DNA from: Bedellia somnulentella
Taxonomy: Eukaryota; Arthropoda; Insecta; Lepidoptera; Bedelliidae
Assembly (NCBI GenBank): GCA_963576735.1
Contig: OY755187.1
Location: 12,586,001 to 12,650,000, forward strand
DNA length: 64,000 nt
Direction of reading: 5' to 3'
Shown here: piece after piece, positions 31,888-41,599 of the stretch
Numbering within the stretch: the stretch's first letter is position 1
Layout of the letters: every line of letters begins with the position of its first letter
Program-made: the position numbers and the translations under genes
Notes under the pieces: model-generated
The model's input: the letters and a program-made list of their open reading frames with translations, nothing else
Databases searched by the model: none
What the model was told of the DNA's origin: nothing

Positions 31888-32180
31888 TTGTGCTTTTTTT
31901 TTTTTTTTTTTTTTATTAAAAATATATTTATTTGCCTTTAGTTAATACATTTGAAATATATATAAATTATATATAACACAATTCATATTTGGAATTTGGC
32001 GACTTTTTACAATCATTTTTGTCGTGTCTCCCAAACTAGATTTAACTGTACTATGGGAGACAGTTTTGTAAGTAGAAGCACCTAAAAGACTTATACTTAG
32101 TACGCATACTTAATCCGCGTTAAAAAGGTTCTCGGACTCAAAGTGCGGGTTTTATCGAATCGATCACTCTACGCAGTAAC
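31888..32180 (-). mobile_element. Retroposed 3' end with poly(A), LINE or retrocopy
   Basis: The T22 run at about 31896-31917 is, on the minus strand, a poly(A) tail preceded by AATAAA-like hexamers. The body (GGGAGACACGACAAAA region) has no ORF I recognise. Confidence 0.45.
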
Positions 32181-32606
32181 TTACGTTTCATATAAGTGTC
32201 TAAAATAATGTTTTCATTCTAATATTCCACGATCATTCTCATTGTAAACTTATAGTTGAAATAAATAATAAATGTTCGTCAATTACTTTAATTATTATGT
32301 ACATAAAGAGTTTTCCATTCTATTCTAAACGTAATTTCGATTCAAACTCATACAACGTCAACCGGAAAGTCTATAAGGACTTTTCATCAGTCTTTATTTG
32401 TAGGCTCAAGAGGTACTTCCATTGTAAAAACAACAATGGGCAACAATCGGAATGAAGCTGTTTTGTATTTTTGAAGATGGGTTCGATCAAATGACTAAGA
32501 GTTGATTTAATGGTTGGATAAATGTTATTTGGAGTACACTGGGTATTCGAAATTGAGATTCTTATTGACTTAAATGTTTTTTTGCAAATTTTATACCTAA
32601 AATATA
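32181..32606. other. No feature recognised
   Basis: A 103-codon minus ORF here extends into the neighbouring repeat and is considered fortuitous. Confidence 0.4.
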
Positions 32607-33156
32607 AAATACTAGTGACCCGCCCCGGCTTCGCACGGGTGCAATAAAAAATATACCTACTACAGAATGTCCTTATACACAACGTTCACAGCTTTTTTGT
32701 CATTAGCCAATACAAACATGTTTTGCTTAGACGTTACTCTTGACAGCGCGACATATGTGAAAAACACTCAACACTCAAGTTAGTTTAAGTAAAGAATAAA
32801 AATGGTTATGCTGGGTTATCCCTAAGAGACAGACATATACCATCGCGGACTTTTTTGTTGAACTTTTTAAGGTGAACAATACTGTAGTACATTATTTTGG
32901 TCTATCTCGTAGGGTTCAGCCAGCGTTTGCAATATAAGCGCAAAAAAACGTGCTTATTTACGACATCACATTAGAAACCTTTAAATTTATCAGTGTTTCT
33001 TTACTATATTATGTATTTATTATACATACAAACCTTCCTTAAGAATCACTCTATCTATTAAAAAAAACCGCATCAAAATCCGTTGCGTAGTTTTAAAGAT
33101 CTAAGCATACATACGGACATACAGCGAAAGCGACTTTGTTTTATACTATGTATTGA
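32607..33156 (+). mobile_element. CGGCTTCGCACGGGT-headed interspersed repeat
   Basis: Starts ACTAGTGACCCGCCCCGGC and ends TTTTATACTATGTATTGAT. Related in its head to the element at 1171 and the fragment at 38996. Confidence 0.6.
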
Positions 33157-33159
33157 TAA

Positions 33160-33372
33160 CGTGTTTGTCAGCAAAATCCTCAGTAACGTCTTTAACAATT
33201 TCAATGAAATTTTGCATAAGCATTTGGTAGGTCTGCGAATAGGTTTATAACTTATTCATACTCATAAGTGATAAAGGTTGTATACCCCTTACATTTTGTT
33301 TAAATTTTTTCAACTCGAAGTTCCCAAGAGATAATTAATATGGGAAAACAACGTTTGCAGGTTCAGCTAGTA
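33160..33372 (+). mobile_element. Helitron-like 3' end
   Basis: TTTCAATGAAATTTTGCATA ... AATAGGTTTATAAC ... ending GCAGGTTCAGCTAGT, similar to lepidopteran Helitron termini. Confidence 0.5.
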
Positions 33373-33479
33373 ATAATATGTAATTTAGATTTGTACTGTC
33401 TATTAAAGCCAACTAAAATAAAGTATTTCATTTACAAAAATTGACAACTGAACTAACTTCTCTAAAACATCTCTTTGGT

Positions 33480-33690
33480 ACTTGGACGCTCGTATTTTTG
33501 CACCTTGTTCATATAAATAGAGATATGGTTAACCACTTCTTTGTTCCCAAGATATGACCTGTCCTTCTTTAAGACGCTCTCAGTTTAAGGTCTTCTTTTA
33601 TAATACGAGGCATAAACCTAGGGCATTTTAAAGGAAAGGTTATCTCCGGATTTTCTCTCATGGCATGACGGCTGTTATATCTTCTAGTGC
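33480..33690 (-). pseudogene. Tc1/mariner-like transposase N-terminal fragment
   Basis: The minus strand reads MRENPEITF ... CPRFMPRIIKEDLKLRAS then a stop and RRTGHILG, the order of the helix-turn-helix DNA-binding region of mariner-superfamily transposases (R-x-NP, IIKEDL, GHLLT). Stops and lack of a catalytic domain mark it as a relic. Identification is tentative. Confidence 0.5.
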
Positions 33691-34411
33691 TACACATAAG
33701 TGACACAAAAGTCAAATATATTTAAGAAGTATTAGAACCTCTGCTGCCCTATCAGGATTATATGCGGCATGAAGTTCGAGTTAAGTTGTATAAAACGAAT
33801 ACAATTCAACAAATAAAACTTATTTTGACCACACCAAAATATAATAAAAGTCAACACTTTTGTATAGTTAGCAAAAACAGCCAACAGTATAGTTTCAATA
33901 GCATCGTCATATCTTGACATTATCACGTCATAAGTAAAACAACCCATATCATCTTTACCCTCATTTCGTAGCTTGTTAAACATTTCATTACAGAAAAGCT
34001 GTTTTAATATAAAGATTTTCATAAAGCGGCTGTTATAACGTAATGAAATTTTAATATAATAAAAATGAGAGATTTGAGCGAGGCGGTAACTCAAACAAAT
34101 GACTATTTAGGCTTTGCGAATGTTAACCGCTGCTGAGGGATTTGCGATGGATTACTGACATTCCAATTCATGAAACTGGAAAAAAGGATTCATAATACAA
34201 ACTTATACTCATGGTTATAAATCACAATAAAGAGGAGGTAGAATTTCAAAATCAGATATTTGCCAGCCGCTTTTGGATTAAGTTGTTGTAAAGAAGAAGT
34301 TGTTGCAGTTGAGTGGGGGAAAGAGTCTCCAGGCACATTTAAAGGAGTTTAAAGTCTTGCTAGTTATGAATTTCAAGTCAATATCGAATAACCGACATTA
34401 TGCAGTAAAGA
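33691..34411. other. No feature recognised
   Basis: A 120-codon minus ORF (33732-34094) has no recognisable motif and AT-driven composition; not called. Confidence 0.4.
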
Positions 34412-34663
34412 ACATACATATACATACATATACTCACGGCTATAAAAACCTTAAAGGGGTAGCCAGAGCTGGGAAATTAGAAATACCTCAGCTGCGTAGT
34501 GTCGGCTTAGAATAGCACTACCCCATTTCTTCCGGTGGGTGTACGTAAGAGGCGACTAACAGACTTGGGGCTTTTTAAGGGATTTTTGGGCGATGCGGTT
34601 GGAGACCCATCACCAACAACCTTTATTTTACCATTTTTTCCCCACTCAACTTCCAAAAGTGGC
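34412..34663 (-). mobile_element. SINE-A copy with inverted 5' part
   Basis: 34412-34491 is the reversed SINE-A 3' end with CATA tail; 34491-34663 is the 5' two thirds in forward orientation, ending TTCCAAAAGTGGC, the exact consensus point where the reversed part begins (AGCTGAGG). GCAGTAAA on both sides (34402-34409, 34662-34669) suggests a target duplication around the whole. Confidence 0.8.
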
Positions 34664-34669
34664 AGTAAA

Positions 34670-35106
34670 AAATACTTTAAAAATAGGTTTAGATAAGGCG
34701 CCAACAAAATAATTGTATGTAATCCACCTAGGTAGCAATTTTGTAGACAGATTACACGTGACAAATGATTCTATATCGCACTATCAAAAACATTTTTTAT
34801 TCTTGTTGAACTATTCATAAGGAACAAGATGAATAAGTAATTATCAGTAAAGTATCATGTTGGTCTACCTAGCGGGGCTCGCCACATAGTAAATCAAGAG
34901 AAAAAAAGGGAAATATAAATGAAATACATCTTCCTACTGGTCGAATAAATATTTAATCGGAGACAGATCCATTCAACCCTCTGTATCATATTTTTTATCC
35001 TTTGGAATCACCCTTGTGCTAGCTAGTAAGAAAATATCTACGCTTAGTATAAAGCGGATTTTTTTAAATGTTTTTATTTATTTTTAATGAGTAAGCGCAA
35101 AAACTC
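34670..35106. other. No feature recognised
   Basis: AT-rich spacer. Confidence 0.4.
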
Positions 35107-35179
35107 CTCAACCGATTTAATAATTATATTGCTACGCAGGCAATGGCTGTGTAGCAATATAATTATTAAATCGGTTGAG
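35107..35179. repeat. Perfect hairpin, ~29-bp arms
   Basis: CTCAACCGATTTAATAATTA plus TATTGCTAC, a ~15-base centre, then the exact reverse complement ending GGTTGAG. Confidence 0.9.
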
Positions 35180-35304
35180 ACAGTCGAATGTGACAATTTT
35201 TTTTTAATTATCAACTCCTGTTTTTATAGTTATATCTAGTTTAATTTTGATTTGATTTTTTATATGAAGTATACTTTAATTTAGTTTATTTATGTTTTTA
35301 TTTA

Positions 35305-35385
35305 TATTTTTTATGGCGGTCGGTTTCTATATATAAAAGACAGTACTTTTATATATAGAAACCTACCGCCATAAAAAAAAACAAT
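35305..35385. repeat. Near-perfect hairpin, ~33-bp arms
   Basis: ATGGCGGTCGGTTTCTATAT, ATAAAAG, a six-base loop, and the inverted copy with one mismatch (GGTAGG), inside T-rich/A-rich outer arms. Confidence 0.9.
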
Positions 35386-35449
35386 AAAAAATATTTAGAT
35401 ATATGGAATGTAACACTACTCGTGCGAATATGGGACGGTTTATTAGTAT

Positions 35450-35708
35450 TTTTGCCGTGTAGTATTTTGGCTTAGAATAGCACTACCCCGTTTCTACCGA
35501 TGGGTGTACGTAAGAGGCGACTAACGGTATTGGGGCTTTTAAGGGATTTTTGGGCGATGCGGTTGGAGACCCATCACCAACAACCTTTATTTTTACCATC
35601 TTTTCCCCACTCACATTTCCAAAAGTGGCTGAGGAATTTCTAATTCCTTAGCTCTGGCTACCCCTTCTAGGGATTTACAGCCGTGAGTATATGTATGTAT
35701 GTATGTAT
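35450..35708 (+). mobile_element. SINE-A full-length copy with target duplication
   Basis: GTTTATTAGTAT at 35438-35449 and 35709-35720, a 12-bp duplication. Confidence 0.92.
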
Positions 35709-35885
35709 GTTTATTAGTATGCTAATAAAATCATAGCTGTTCTCCCAAATATTTGAAAACGCATTCAAATTCATGTAATTGCATTAATGAACTCATAACT
35801 CTCACATTCAACATTACAACTACGTAAAAGCCTTATCAAGGTTTCTTTGCAACAATGGGTGATTGTTTAGTAACACTGCTAACTA

Positions 35886-35894
35886 GTATATAAA
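35886..35894 (+). promoter_or_regulatory. Possible TATA box
   Basis: GTATATAAAACAG, about 200 bp before the exon-like block at 36092-36301 and followed by an apparent donor/acceptor pair (AAG-GTAAGG near 36046, TTTTCAG ending at 36091). It could drive either the 36101 ORF or the OBP mRNA. Inferred from sequence only. Confidence 0.35.
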
Positions 35895-36100
35895 ACAGAA
35901 CAGCCTTTCCGCAAACAGGTTGAAAACACTCGCACCTCTAAAGCCTTTAGTACCTAAATAATCACTTAAGTGGATGCAAGAGTGATGATGAATTTTTAAT
36001 TGTTCATAGTTTTTGATAGTGATAGAAGTTGTAGACAAAATAAGCTTAAGGTAAGGGTGGTTGTTATTTATAAAATGGTGTTTGTTTTCAGATCTTTAAC

Positions 36101-36289
36101 ATGATGCATATAGTAACGTTACTATTACAATCGAATATCATAAATCGGGTTAGTTTTAGTGCAGTTAGTCATACAAGTAGTACAAAATTCAGTTTGTTTA
36201 TATTGAAGTATCCATCTGAGCACGATAGTTTGTTTTGGATAAAAATATTTAAATTTGTTGCAAAACTAACAGGCAAGATAAATGCATAA
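36101..36289 (+). CDS. Possible small ORF in an exon (uncertain)
   Basis: A 62-codon ORF starting ATGATG nine bases after a good acceptor (TGTTTTCAG) and followed, twelve bases after its stop, by a good donor (AACAAG-GTAAGT at about 36302). Its N-terminus is moderately hydrophobic (HIVTLLLQSNII) and not a convincing signal peptide. The C-terminus, SLFWIKIFKFVAKLTGKINA, is cationic and amphipathic and loosely recalls the W-I-x-K-I pattern of peptide genes A-C but lacks both cysteines. It may be an independent peptide gene, an upstream ORF in the 5' leader of the OBP at 37171, or chance. The other frames of this block cannot be joined as coding to the OBP exon. Confidence 0.3.
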   Translation: MMHIVTLLLQSNIINRVSFSAVSHTSSTKFSLFILKYPSEHDSLFWIKIFKFVAKLTGKINA

Positions 36290-36486
36290 GCTGCATAACA
36301 AGGTAAGTATTAATGTGAGCTAATTAAAGTCTCATTAAAAAGGAGAAATAAAGTTTATGTTCGTTGAAAATATGTTCTCTACTTTAGGTATGATTCAACT
36401 GAAAGTAAAATGATTGTTTGCAACATGATTTAGGATTTTTAGTAGTAGTAACAAAATACCAAAAAAGGGAGAACATAAAATATATA

Positions 36487-36836
36487 AACCGGTGTTCTAC
36501 CCATTGAGCTATCACGTCGTCACCGGTTATCGTGCAAGCGACTAGTGTTCAAATCCCGGGTCGGGCCTACACCAATTTGTCTTTTCTTAAGACATATGTG
36601 TGGTGTGTAATTTATCATGGTTGTTAACGGCGAGGGAAAACATCGTTACGAAACCCACATGGCTGAGTTGTACTTAGTCATGTGACAGTGTATTCGTACA
36701 AAACGGCGATAGGCCTACCCCATACCACGTGAGTACACTGTCCATGCAAAACGAGGGTACTCGGAGCACAAGGTGACAAAGTCACGTGATGTTCAGTAGT
36801 ATAAGTACCTCTGCCATCCGTTTACGTTATGTAATG
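36487..36836 (+). mobile_element. SINE-T copy with inverted head
   Basis: From about 36540 it follows SINE-T (GTTCAAATCCCGGG, CGGGCCTACACCAATTTG, ... CCTCTGCCATCCGTTTACG). The first ~45 bp (GTGTTCTACCCATTGAGC) are the tRNA-like A-box half in reverse orientation. Confidence 0.75.
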
Positions 36837-37170
36837 TTTATGAAATATATCAATTACAGTAATGTTGCCGTAGTTAAAAAAAAACAGTTATAAATGAAAT
36901 ATATATATATATATATTATAAATTAAATTTAGATATGTTTATTCATAAACGGTATCAAGTTTTCTAGTAAAAATGTGAATGTGATATGTATCATTTGATC
37001 AAACAAGTTTACAATCAGGTAGGTATATTAACATAAATACAGTTTTGGTGCGATTTAAAATTTCAGATAAATTATCTTTGATAACCATCACAACAATCAT
37101 ATTTTATTCCAAACCACAATTTTGATGCATAAATTGTGTAACTCATACCAAAAAACTAACTATTTCAGAA
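36837..37170. other. Upstream/intronic sequence of OBP-1
   Basis: AT-rich with a (TA)n run at 36899-36920. Ends in a splice-acceptor-like TATTTCAG two bases before the OBP ATG. Confidence 0.45.
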
Positions 37171-37644
37171 ATGTCTTTGTTATCCATCGCATTGATCTTG
37201 TACGTCACATCACCTTCATCAGCCGGATACTCTTTCTTCTCCAACTCTCTCCAAGAGCAATCAATACAAATCCACTATGCCCATGACCCTCAAAGTGATA
37301 AGATCACCAACGAATGTCTCCTTGAAATGTACCCGAAGACCATGTACAAATACCCAATACAAGTCGACCGAAATGATGTTCCGTGTATATTACATTGTGT
37401 GCTGAAGAAATTCGGAATAATGAACAATAGTGGAGATGTTAATTTAGTTAATTATTACAAAAGAGTCGAAGCCATTCATCGTTTTGACCCCAGGATTCTT
37501 ATATCAGACGTCGGGGAGACTTGTGCTCTGAACCTTAAACGAATGAACTTGGACCATGATGTTTGTAGAAAAGCAAAAGTGTTCAATGATTGCACTCAAC
37601 TGTATGTCATTTCAGTGAAGAAATTGGATGATGAAATTAGCTGA
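37171..37644 (+). CDS. Odorant-binding-protein-like, OBP-1
   Basis: A 157-residue secreted protein of the insect OBP family; members carry small hydrophobic ligands in extracellular fluids such as sensillum lymph. Residues 1-18 form a signal peptide (LLSIALILYVTSPSSA). Six cysteines follow the OBP order with spacing C-x22-C-x3-C-x41-C-x13-C-x8-C, including PCILHC and the C-terminal VCRKAKVFNDC. The C1-C2 interval is shorter than usual. The start follows a splice-acceptor-like TTATTTCAGAA by two bases, so an untranslated 5' exon is likely. The ORF is uninterrupted where the neighbour OBP-2 has an intron (after ...YK). AATAAA lies at 37671. It pairs with OBP-2 3 kb downstream on the same strand, a tandem duplicate. 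Ligand and tissue unknown. Confidence 0.88.
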   Translation: MSLLSIALILYVTSPSSAGYSFFSNSLQEQSIQIHYAHDPQSDKITNECLLEMYPKTMYKYPIQVDRNDVPCILHCVLKKFGIMNNSGDVNLVNYYKRVEAIHRFDPRILISDVGETCALNLKRMNLDHDVCRKAKVFNDCTQLYVISVKKLDDEIS

Positions 37645-37670
37645 TACTAATAGAGTTAGTAATTAAATGC

Positions 37671-37676
37671 AATAAA
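37671..37676 (+). terminator. Poly(A) signal of OBP-1
   Basis: AATAAA 27 bases after the stop codon, with a second one near 37705. Confidence 0.5.
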
Positions 37677-37699
37677 ACTCAGTTTTATAGGTTTTCTAT

Positions 37700-37941
37700 C
37701 TTAATAAAAATAAGTATTAAATTTGAGTTTTATTTTATATTCCATGTTTAACAATTACTATCATTTCAATATACAAAGCAAGAGTTGCTTTAGGCACAAT
37801 ATTTAGTTTTGCCACAGTGGTATTTTAACTAAACAAGTTATAGTAGCCTGAAGGCTGGAGAGAAGTACTATTTAGTTTTTTAATAAACATGTTTCTTGAC
37901 AACATAACCAATATCTATACTCTTCTGAAAGAATAAAAATT
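37700..37941. other. No feature recognised
   Basis: Spacer. Confidence 0.4.
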
Positions 37942-38119
37942 AATACATACATACATATACTCACGCCATTAGTTCCCATTGGGGTAGGCAGAGACTCTTG
38001 ATCGCCACTTCGTACGATCCTGACAAACCTCTCTAGCTTCGTTTACATCCATCAATCTTTTCATACATGCTCTTTTATTCTTCATACTTCGGACGCCAGC
38101 CTTTTTGAGCACACTCTCA
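37942..38119 (-). mobile_element. RTE-Y 5'-truncated LINE
   Basis: CATA tail, ACTCACGCCATTAGTTCCC, GGACGCCAGCC, truncated at CACACTCTCAAT as are the copies at 8976 and 17881 up to that point. The minus-strand frame ends ...MKRLMDVNEAREVCQDRTKW and AYPNGN. A possible short duplication, AATAAAAA, is on both sides. Confidence 0.85.
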
Positions 38120-38172
38120 ATAAAAAATAATAAGTGCCTAATACAGGTAAACACAGAATACCTGGTTACCTC

Positions 38173-38240
38173 CTCACAGCCCATTTATGTCCCCGCCAAG
38201 GGGCTCGAGCCTACCCTATATAGGGCGATCTGGCACTACA
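38173..38240 (-). mobile_element. SINE-L 3' fragment
   Basis: CTCACAGCCCATTTATGTCC ... AAGGGGCTCGAGCCTACCC, the tail of the SINE at 17338-17667. Confidence 0.75.
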
Positions 38241-38995
38241 CTGGTTACAACAAACATAAATTATACAAGCTGTACCCGTTAAGAATCTATGAAAAGAGGA
38301 AAAACCAGACATTCCTCTTGAAAACCAACCGTGATAGAAATAATAATAACACAAAATAAAAGCAAACTATTGTTGAACAAATGAAATTCAATACCGAAAA
38401 GCTGTTTTTCTAGTATTAGTGCGAGGAACAGAACGCAGACCATTACAAAACAGCTTCCCTTCCCATGCAATATCGCGAACGGACGCGGACCTACTCGCAC
38501 GTCACACACCGTGAAGAGGGTCGCAACCGAGGTGGTGACACATGACTTCTACGTTATATTACTTATACATATTTGAATGAATGAAGGTGAAACATCTGCG
38601 CTTTATTCAAAGCCTTATTGAATATTTCATGTGTGTGTAAAAATTCAAAGGCCATTTTTTTTAAAAAAAGTTATTGATTTTGATATGAATCAAAACTGGA
38701 TTTTCCATCGGCGTTACCGGTGCGCCCGTATCCTTCGTGAAACGGTAACTCCAAAGGTGCTGTGCGATGCAGTTGGTTTATTTGGAAAATTCTTAAATAA
38801 TACTTCAGCCATCGTTATAATACCACAGTGACGATTATATTATTGTTAATTTGAAATGAATTTATAAAATTCTATACAGACAGTAATAACTGTGCCGTAA
38901 AACTGCCAATTGTTGAATATGACGATCATACTATCATTGAAAAACAAAAACTAACTTATTTTACTGTCAATTTAATAAAATAACGGCTTATAATT
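38241..38995. other. No feature recognised
   Basis: Two moderate GC islands (38460-38540, 38700-38770) with no recognisable coding motif. Confidence 0.4.
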
Positions 38996-39080
38996 GAACA
39001 AGTGGACTGCCCCAGTTTTGCAATGGTAGTGTTATTTTTCAAATATCTAAGATCTCTCCAATTACTGTTCCATCTATAAT
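38996..39080 (+). mobile_element. Fragment of the 1171-type repeat
   Basis: AAGTGGACTGCCCCAGTTTT ... AAATATCTAAGATCTCTCC parallels 1175-1250. Confidence 0.5.
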
Positions 39081-39165
39081 GTATTTGAAGCACATATTTC
39101 TTGAGAAGGTTTTAATTTACTACTTATAAAAGCTAGAAGCTGGGCCGTTACAAATAAGTAATAAT

Positions 39166-39333
39166 TTTAAGTGGTTTTTGGGCGATGCGGTTGAAAACCC
39201 ATCGCCAAGGATACTTTATTTCTACCATTAAGCCCCCTATAAATTTCAAAATGTGGCTGATAAGATTATGGCTCTAAAGATCTGGCTACCCCTTTTTGAA
39301 TATTTGGCCGTGAGTATATGTATGTATGTATGA
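39166..39333 (+). mobile_element. SINE-A 3' two thirds
   Basis: TTTTTGGGCGATGCGGTTGA to GAGTATATGTATGTATG; of the CCCTATCAA-type subfamily. Confidence 0.8.
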
Positions 39334-40117
39334 ATATTGAAATAAAATTGGAGAAATTAAGAGGTGAAAAGCAGTCAATTTTGTTTCATTTCTATATAAT
39401 TTATATAACCAGTCTTCTTCTTCTATCACTCCCCTATAAATCGATGTGGTTCGCTCCTAAAAGCTTTTTGAGTAAGAAAACTTATAAAACATATTTCCTC
39501 TGATCAAAAGTGAAGAATGTTGAAATTAATTACGATCTGAACGATGAAAGAACTTCAATTAACGAATTTGATTACATTACCTTGAAGACTCGAAACCTTT
39601 AATTTTCAGGATAAAATTTATCAGGTTATTTTACATGGAATACTGAATTTTTTACTTTTCTTAAAACTATTTATTTGCATTTTTGTCATACCCAGTGAAA
39701 CATTTAGAATCGTAAGACCATTGTAATTATTATTTATTGTAGTTTTGCCAGTATATCAGACCTATTTACGTTCAGGGCCGCAAATAGATTGTTCACATAT
39801 CGCATCAGAAAAGCAATTAGTTAAATAAGGGTAGTATAACTAACTATTAAAACCCAGAGCGTATAGGAGCGAAGCAGAGTGGAAAAGGGAAGATCTTCCG
39901 CCAGGCGGTGGTGTGTTGCTGTGGGATGTGACACTTATTGCACTGTTAGCGTTTCTATGTAGTGCGCGTCTTTGTGTACCGATAGCGCATCGCTACAAAG
40001 CATTCTCTAATCTTTTATTACAAAATATAGTAGTGACATTTAACTTTTTTTTAAAGTTTCAATTTGTTTCACTGATTATGAAATTTTGACCGCAACATAA
40101 ACACTTTTTTTTCAGAC
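39334..40117. other. No feature recognised
   Basis: Probable upstream region of OBP-2. A GC-richer patch at 39850-40000 has no recognised motif. Confidence 0.4.
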
Positions 40118-40248
40118 ACATACATATTCACTTACGCAACTATTCTCATTGGGGTAGGCAAAGACTATTGATCACCGCTTTATACGATCGTGGCAAACCT
40201 CTTATAGCTTCATATATATCGATTAATGTTTTATAAATGCTATTTTTT
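40118..40248 (-). mobile_element. RTE-Y fragment abutting the OBP-2 exon
   Basis: CACATACATATTCACTTACG, CATTGGGGTAGGCAAAGACT, ATACGATCGTGGCAAACC, TTTTATAAATGCT in RTE-Y order; alignment continues into the pyrimidine run just before the OBP-2 acceptor. Confidence 0.75.
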
Positions 40249-40252
40249 ACAG

Positions 40253-41226
40253 ATGATGTACATATACCTGATATTAACTTTGGCGACGATGGCTCAAGCA
40301 AGAATAGCAGTAACATACGCTCACGAGAAGACAACAGACTACGTAGCTAAGAAATGCATATTAGAAATGTTTCCGAACAACAAACGCATACAAATACAGG
40401 AGACAGACGAAGCTTGCATCATTTATTGTGTCTTGAAGAAATTTGGTATTATTAACAGCAAAGGCATCATTAATTTGGATGTTTACAAGTAAGTGATTTC
40501 TGATTATATATGCATTAAATACGATACACAACACATACATACTCATGGCTATAAACCCAAAAAAGGGATAGCCAAAGTGTTGGGGAAAAGGTGCTTAAAC
40601 ACAGAACAGTTGGAAATTAGTAATACTATCACATCAACAGTGTCCTGTATTTACTTACAATAGCACTAATTCATTACTTCTCGTGGGTGTTGAACTAGGT
40701 GACTTAGCGTTTGGGGTTTTTTAGTAATAACTAAACGATGAAAATAGCTCGCCACACCCACGAAAAGTGTTGATTTAGTGCTGTTTTAACTTAATATAAG
40801 ATACCTTTGGGTAATACGATGTTTTGTATTTGATAATGTTGAAATGTTTTTGTTCATGAAAACCTCATGTGGGGATTATTACTAATAAATGATAAATAAA
40901 GTAGGTCGCGGGTTTGATCCAAGCTAGTGTAGAAATTTTGCTCTCCTATATTTATGAGTTATAACAATGTTAATCATAGTAACATATAATAAAGTGAAAC
41001 ATTTTTACATAATCGTATGTAGTGATTTTTGTTGCTAATAACGCATTATTTATTTCTTTACAGACGAAGACTGATAGATGCCCATATCCTGGACCAGAAT
41101 ATCCAGGTAGTGGACTATGGCAACACGTGTGTGGAGGTTGCAGATAATGCTTTACACAAACACGACGTTTGCAGAAAAGCGAAGATATTTAACGACTGTA
41201 CACATCTCTTTAGAGTAGTTCTTTGA
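40253..41226 (+). CDS. Odorant-binding-protein-like, OBP-2 (two exons)
   Basis: Coding exons 40253-40488 and 41064-41226 give 132 residues. The acceptor TTTTTTACAG lies immediately before ATGATG; the intron is GTAAGT (40489) to TTCTTTACAG (41063), splitting a Lys codon (AA/A). The protein has a signal peptide (MYIYLILTLATMAQA) and six cysteines spaced C-x19-C-x3-C-x41-C-x13-C-x8-C, matching OBP-1 from C2 onward, with KKFGI, GNTC and VCRKAKIFNDC shared. An in-frame ATG at 40226 would add nine residues from the LINE but precedes the acceptor. The intron (575 bp) holds a scrambled SINE-A and part of a palindromic repeat. A role as an extracellular small-ligand carrier is inferred from the family. 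Confidence 0.87.
40528..40745. mobile_element. SINE-A remnant in OBP-2 intron, ends in opposite orientation
   Basis: 40528-40575 resembles the reversed SINE-A 3' end (ACATACTCATGGCTATAAAC) and about 40655-40745 the forward 5' end (AGCACTAATTCATTACTTC ... GGTGACTTAGCG). The same 5'-inverted arrangement as at 7071 and 34412, but more decayed. Confidence 0.5.
40853..40960 (+). repeat. Half copy of the palindromic B-box repeat
   Basis: TTCATGAAAACCTCATGTGG, GGATTATTACTAATAAATG, then GGTCGCGGGTTTGATCC (RNA polymerase III B-box-like). Equivalent to one arm of the elements at 41377 and 45373. Confidence 0.6.
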
Positions 41227-41376
41227 ATAATATATTAATGTTTCTTGCTATTGTTCTTCAGTATTGATGCTCCCCGAAAATTTTTAATTTTTAACCCTGC
41301 ATCGTGACATTCATACCCTGCAATCGAATGTTTCGCGTGAATATTTCTATAGAATTAAGCGAGACAATGGGAAGAA

Positions 41377-41525
41377 GTATTCTACTAATAAATAAAGGAA
41401 AGAAAAATTTCGACACAGGCGGGGACACAGGAAAGAAAAATTTCCCCGCCTGTGTAGAAATTTTTCTTTCCTTTATTTATTAGTAATAATCCCCACATGA
41501 GGTTTTCATGAACAAAAAGATTTAA
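41377..41525. repeat. Palindromic repeat downstream of OBP-2
   Basis: CTACTAATAAATAAAGGAAA, GAAAAATTTCGACACAGGCG and their inverted copies (CGCCTGTGTAGAAATTTTTC, TTTATTTATTAGTAATAATC) around a short centre. Confidence 0.8.
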
Positions 41526-41599
41526 ATTAAGAAGTATTCTATTCGTTTCCCGCCAGCATCTATAGTCCCGACTCAGCATAATGTTGATAGATTGACTCA

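Noticed and set aside
33732..34094. 120-codon minus-strand ORF
   Set aside because: AT-driven composition, no motif, no gene-like context.
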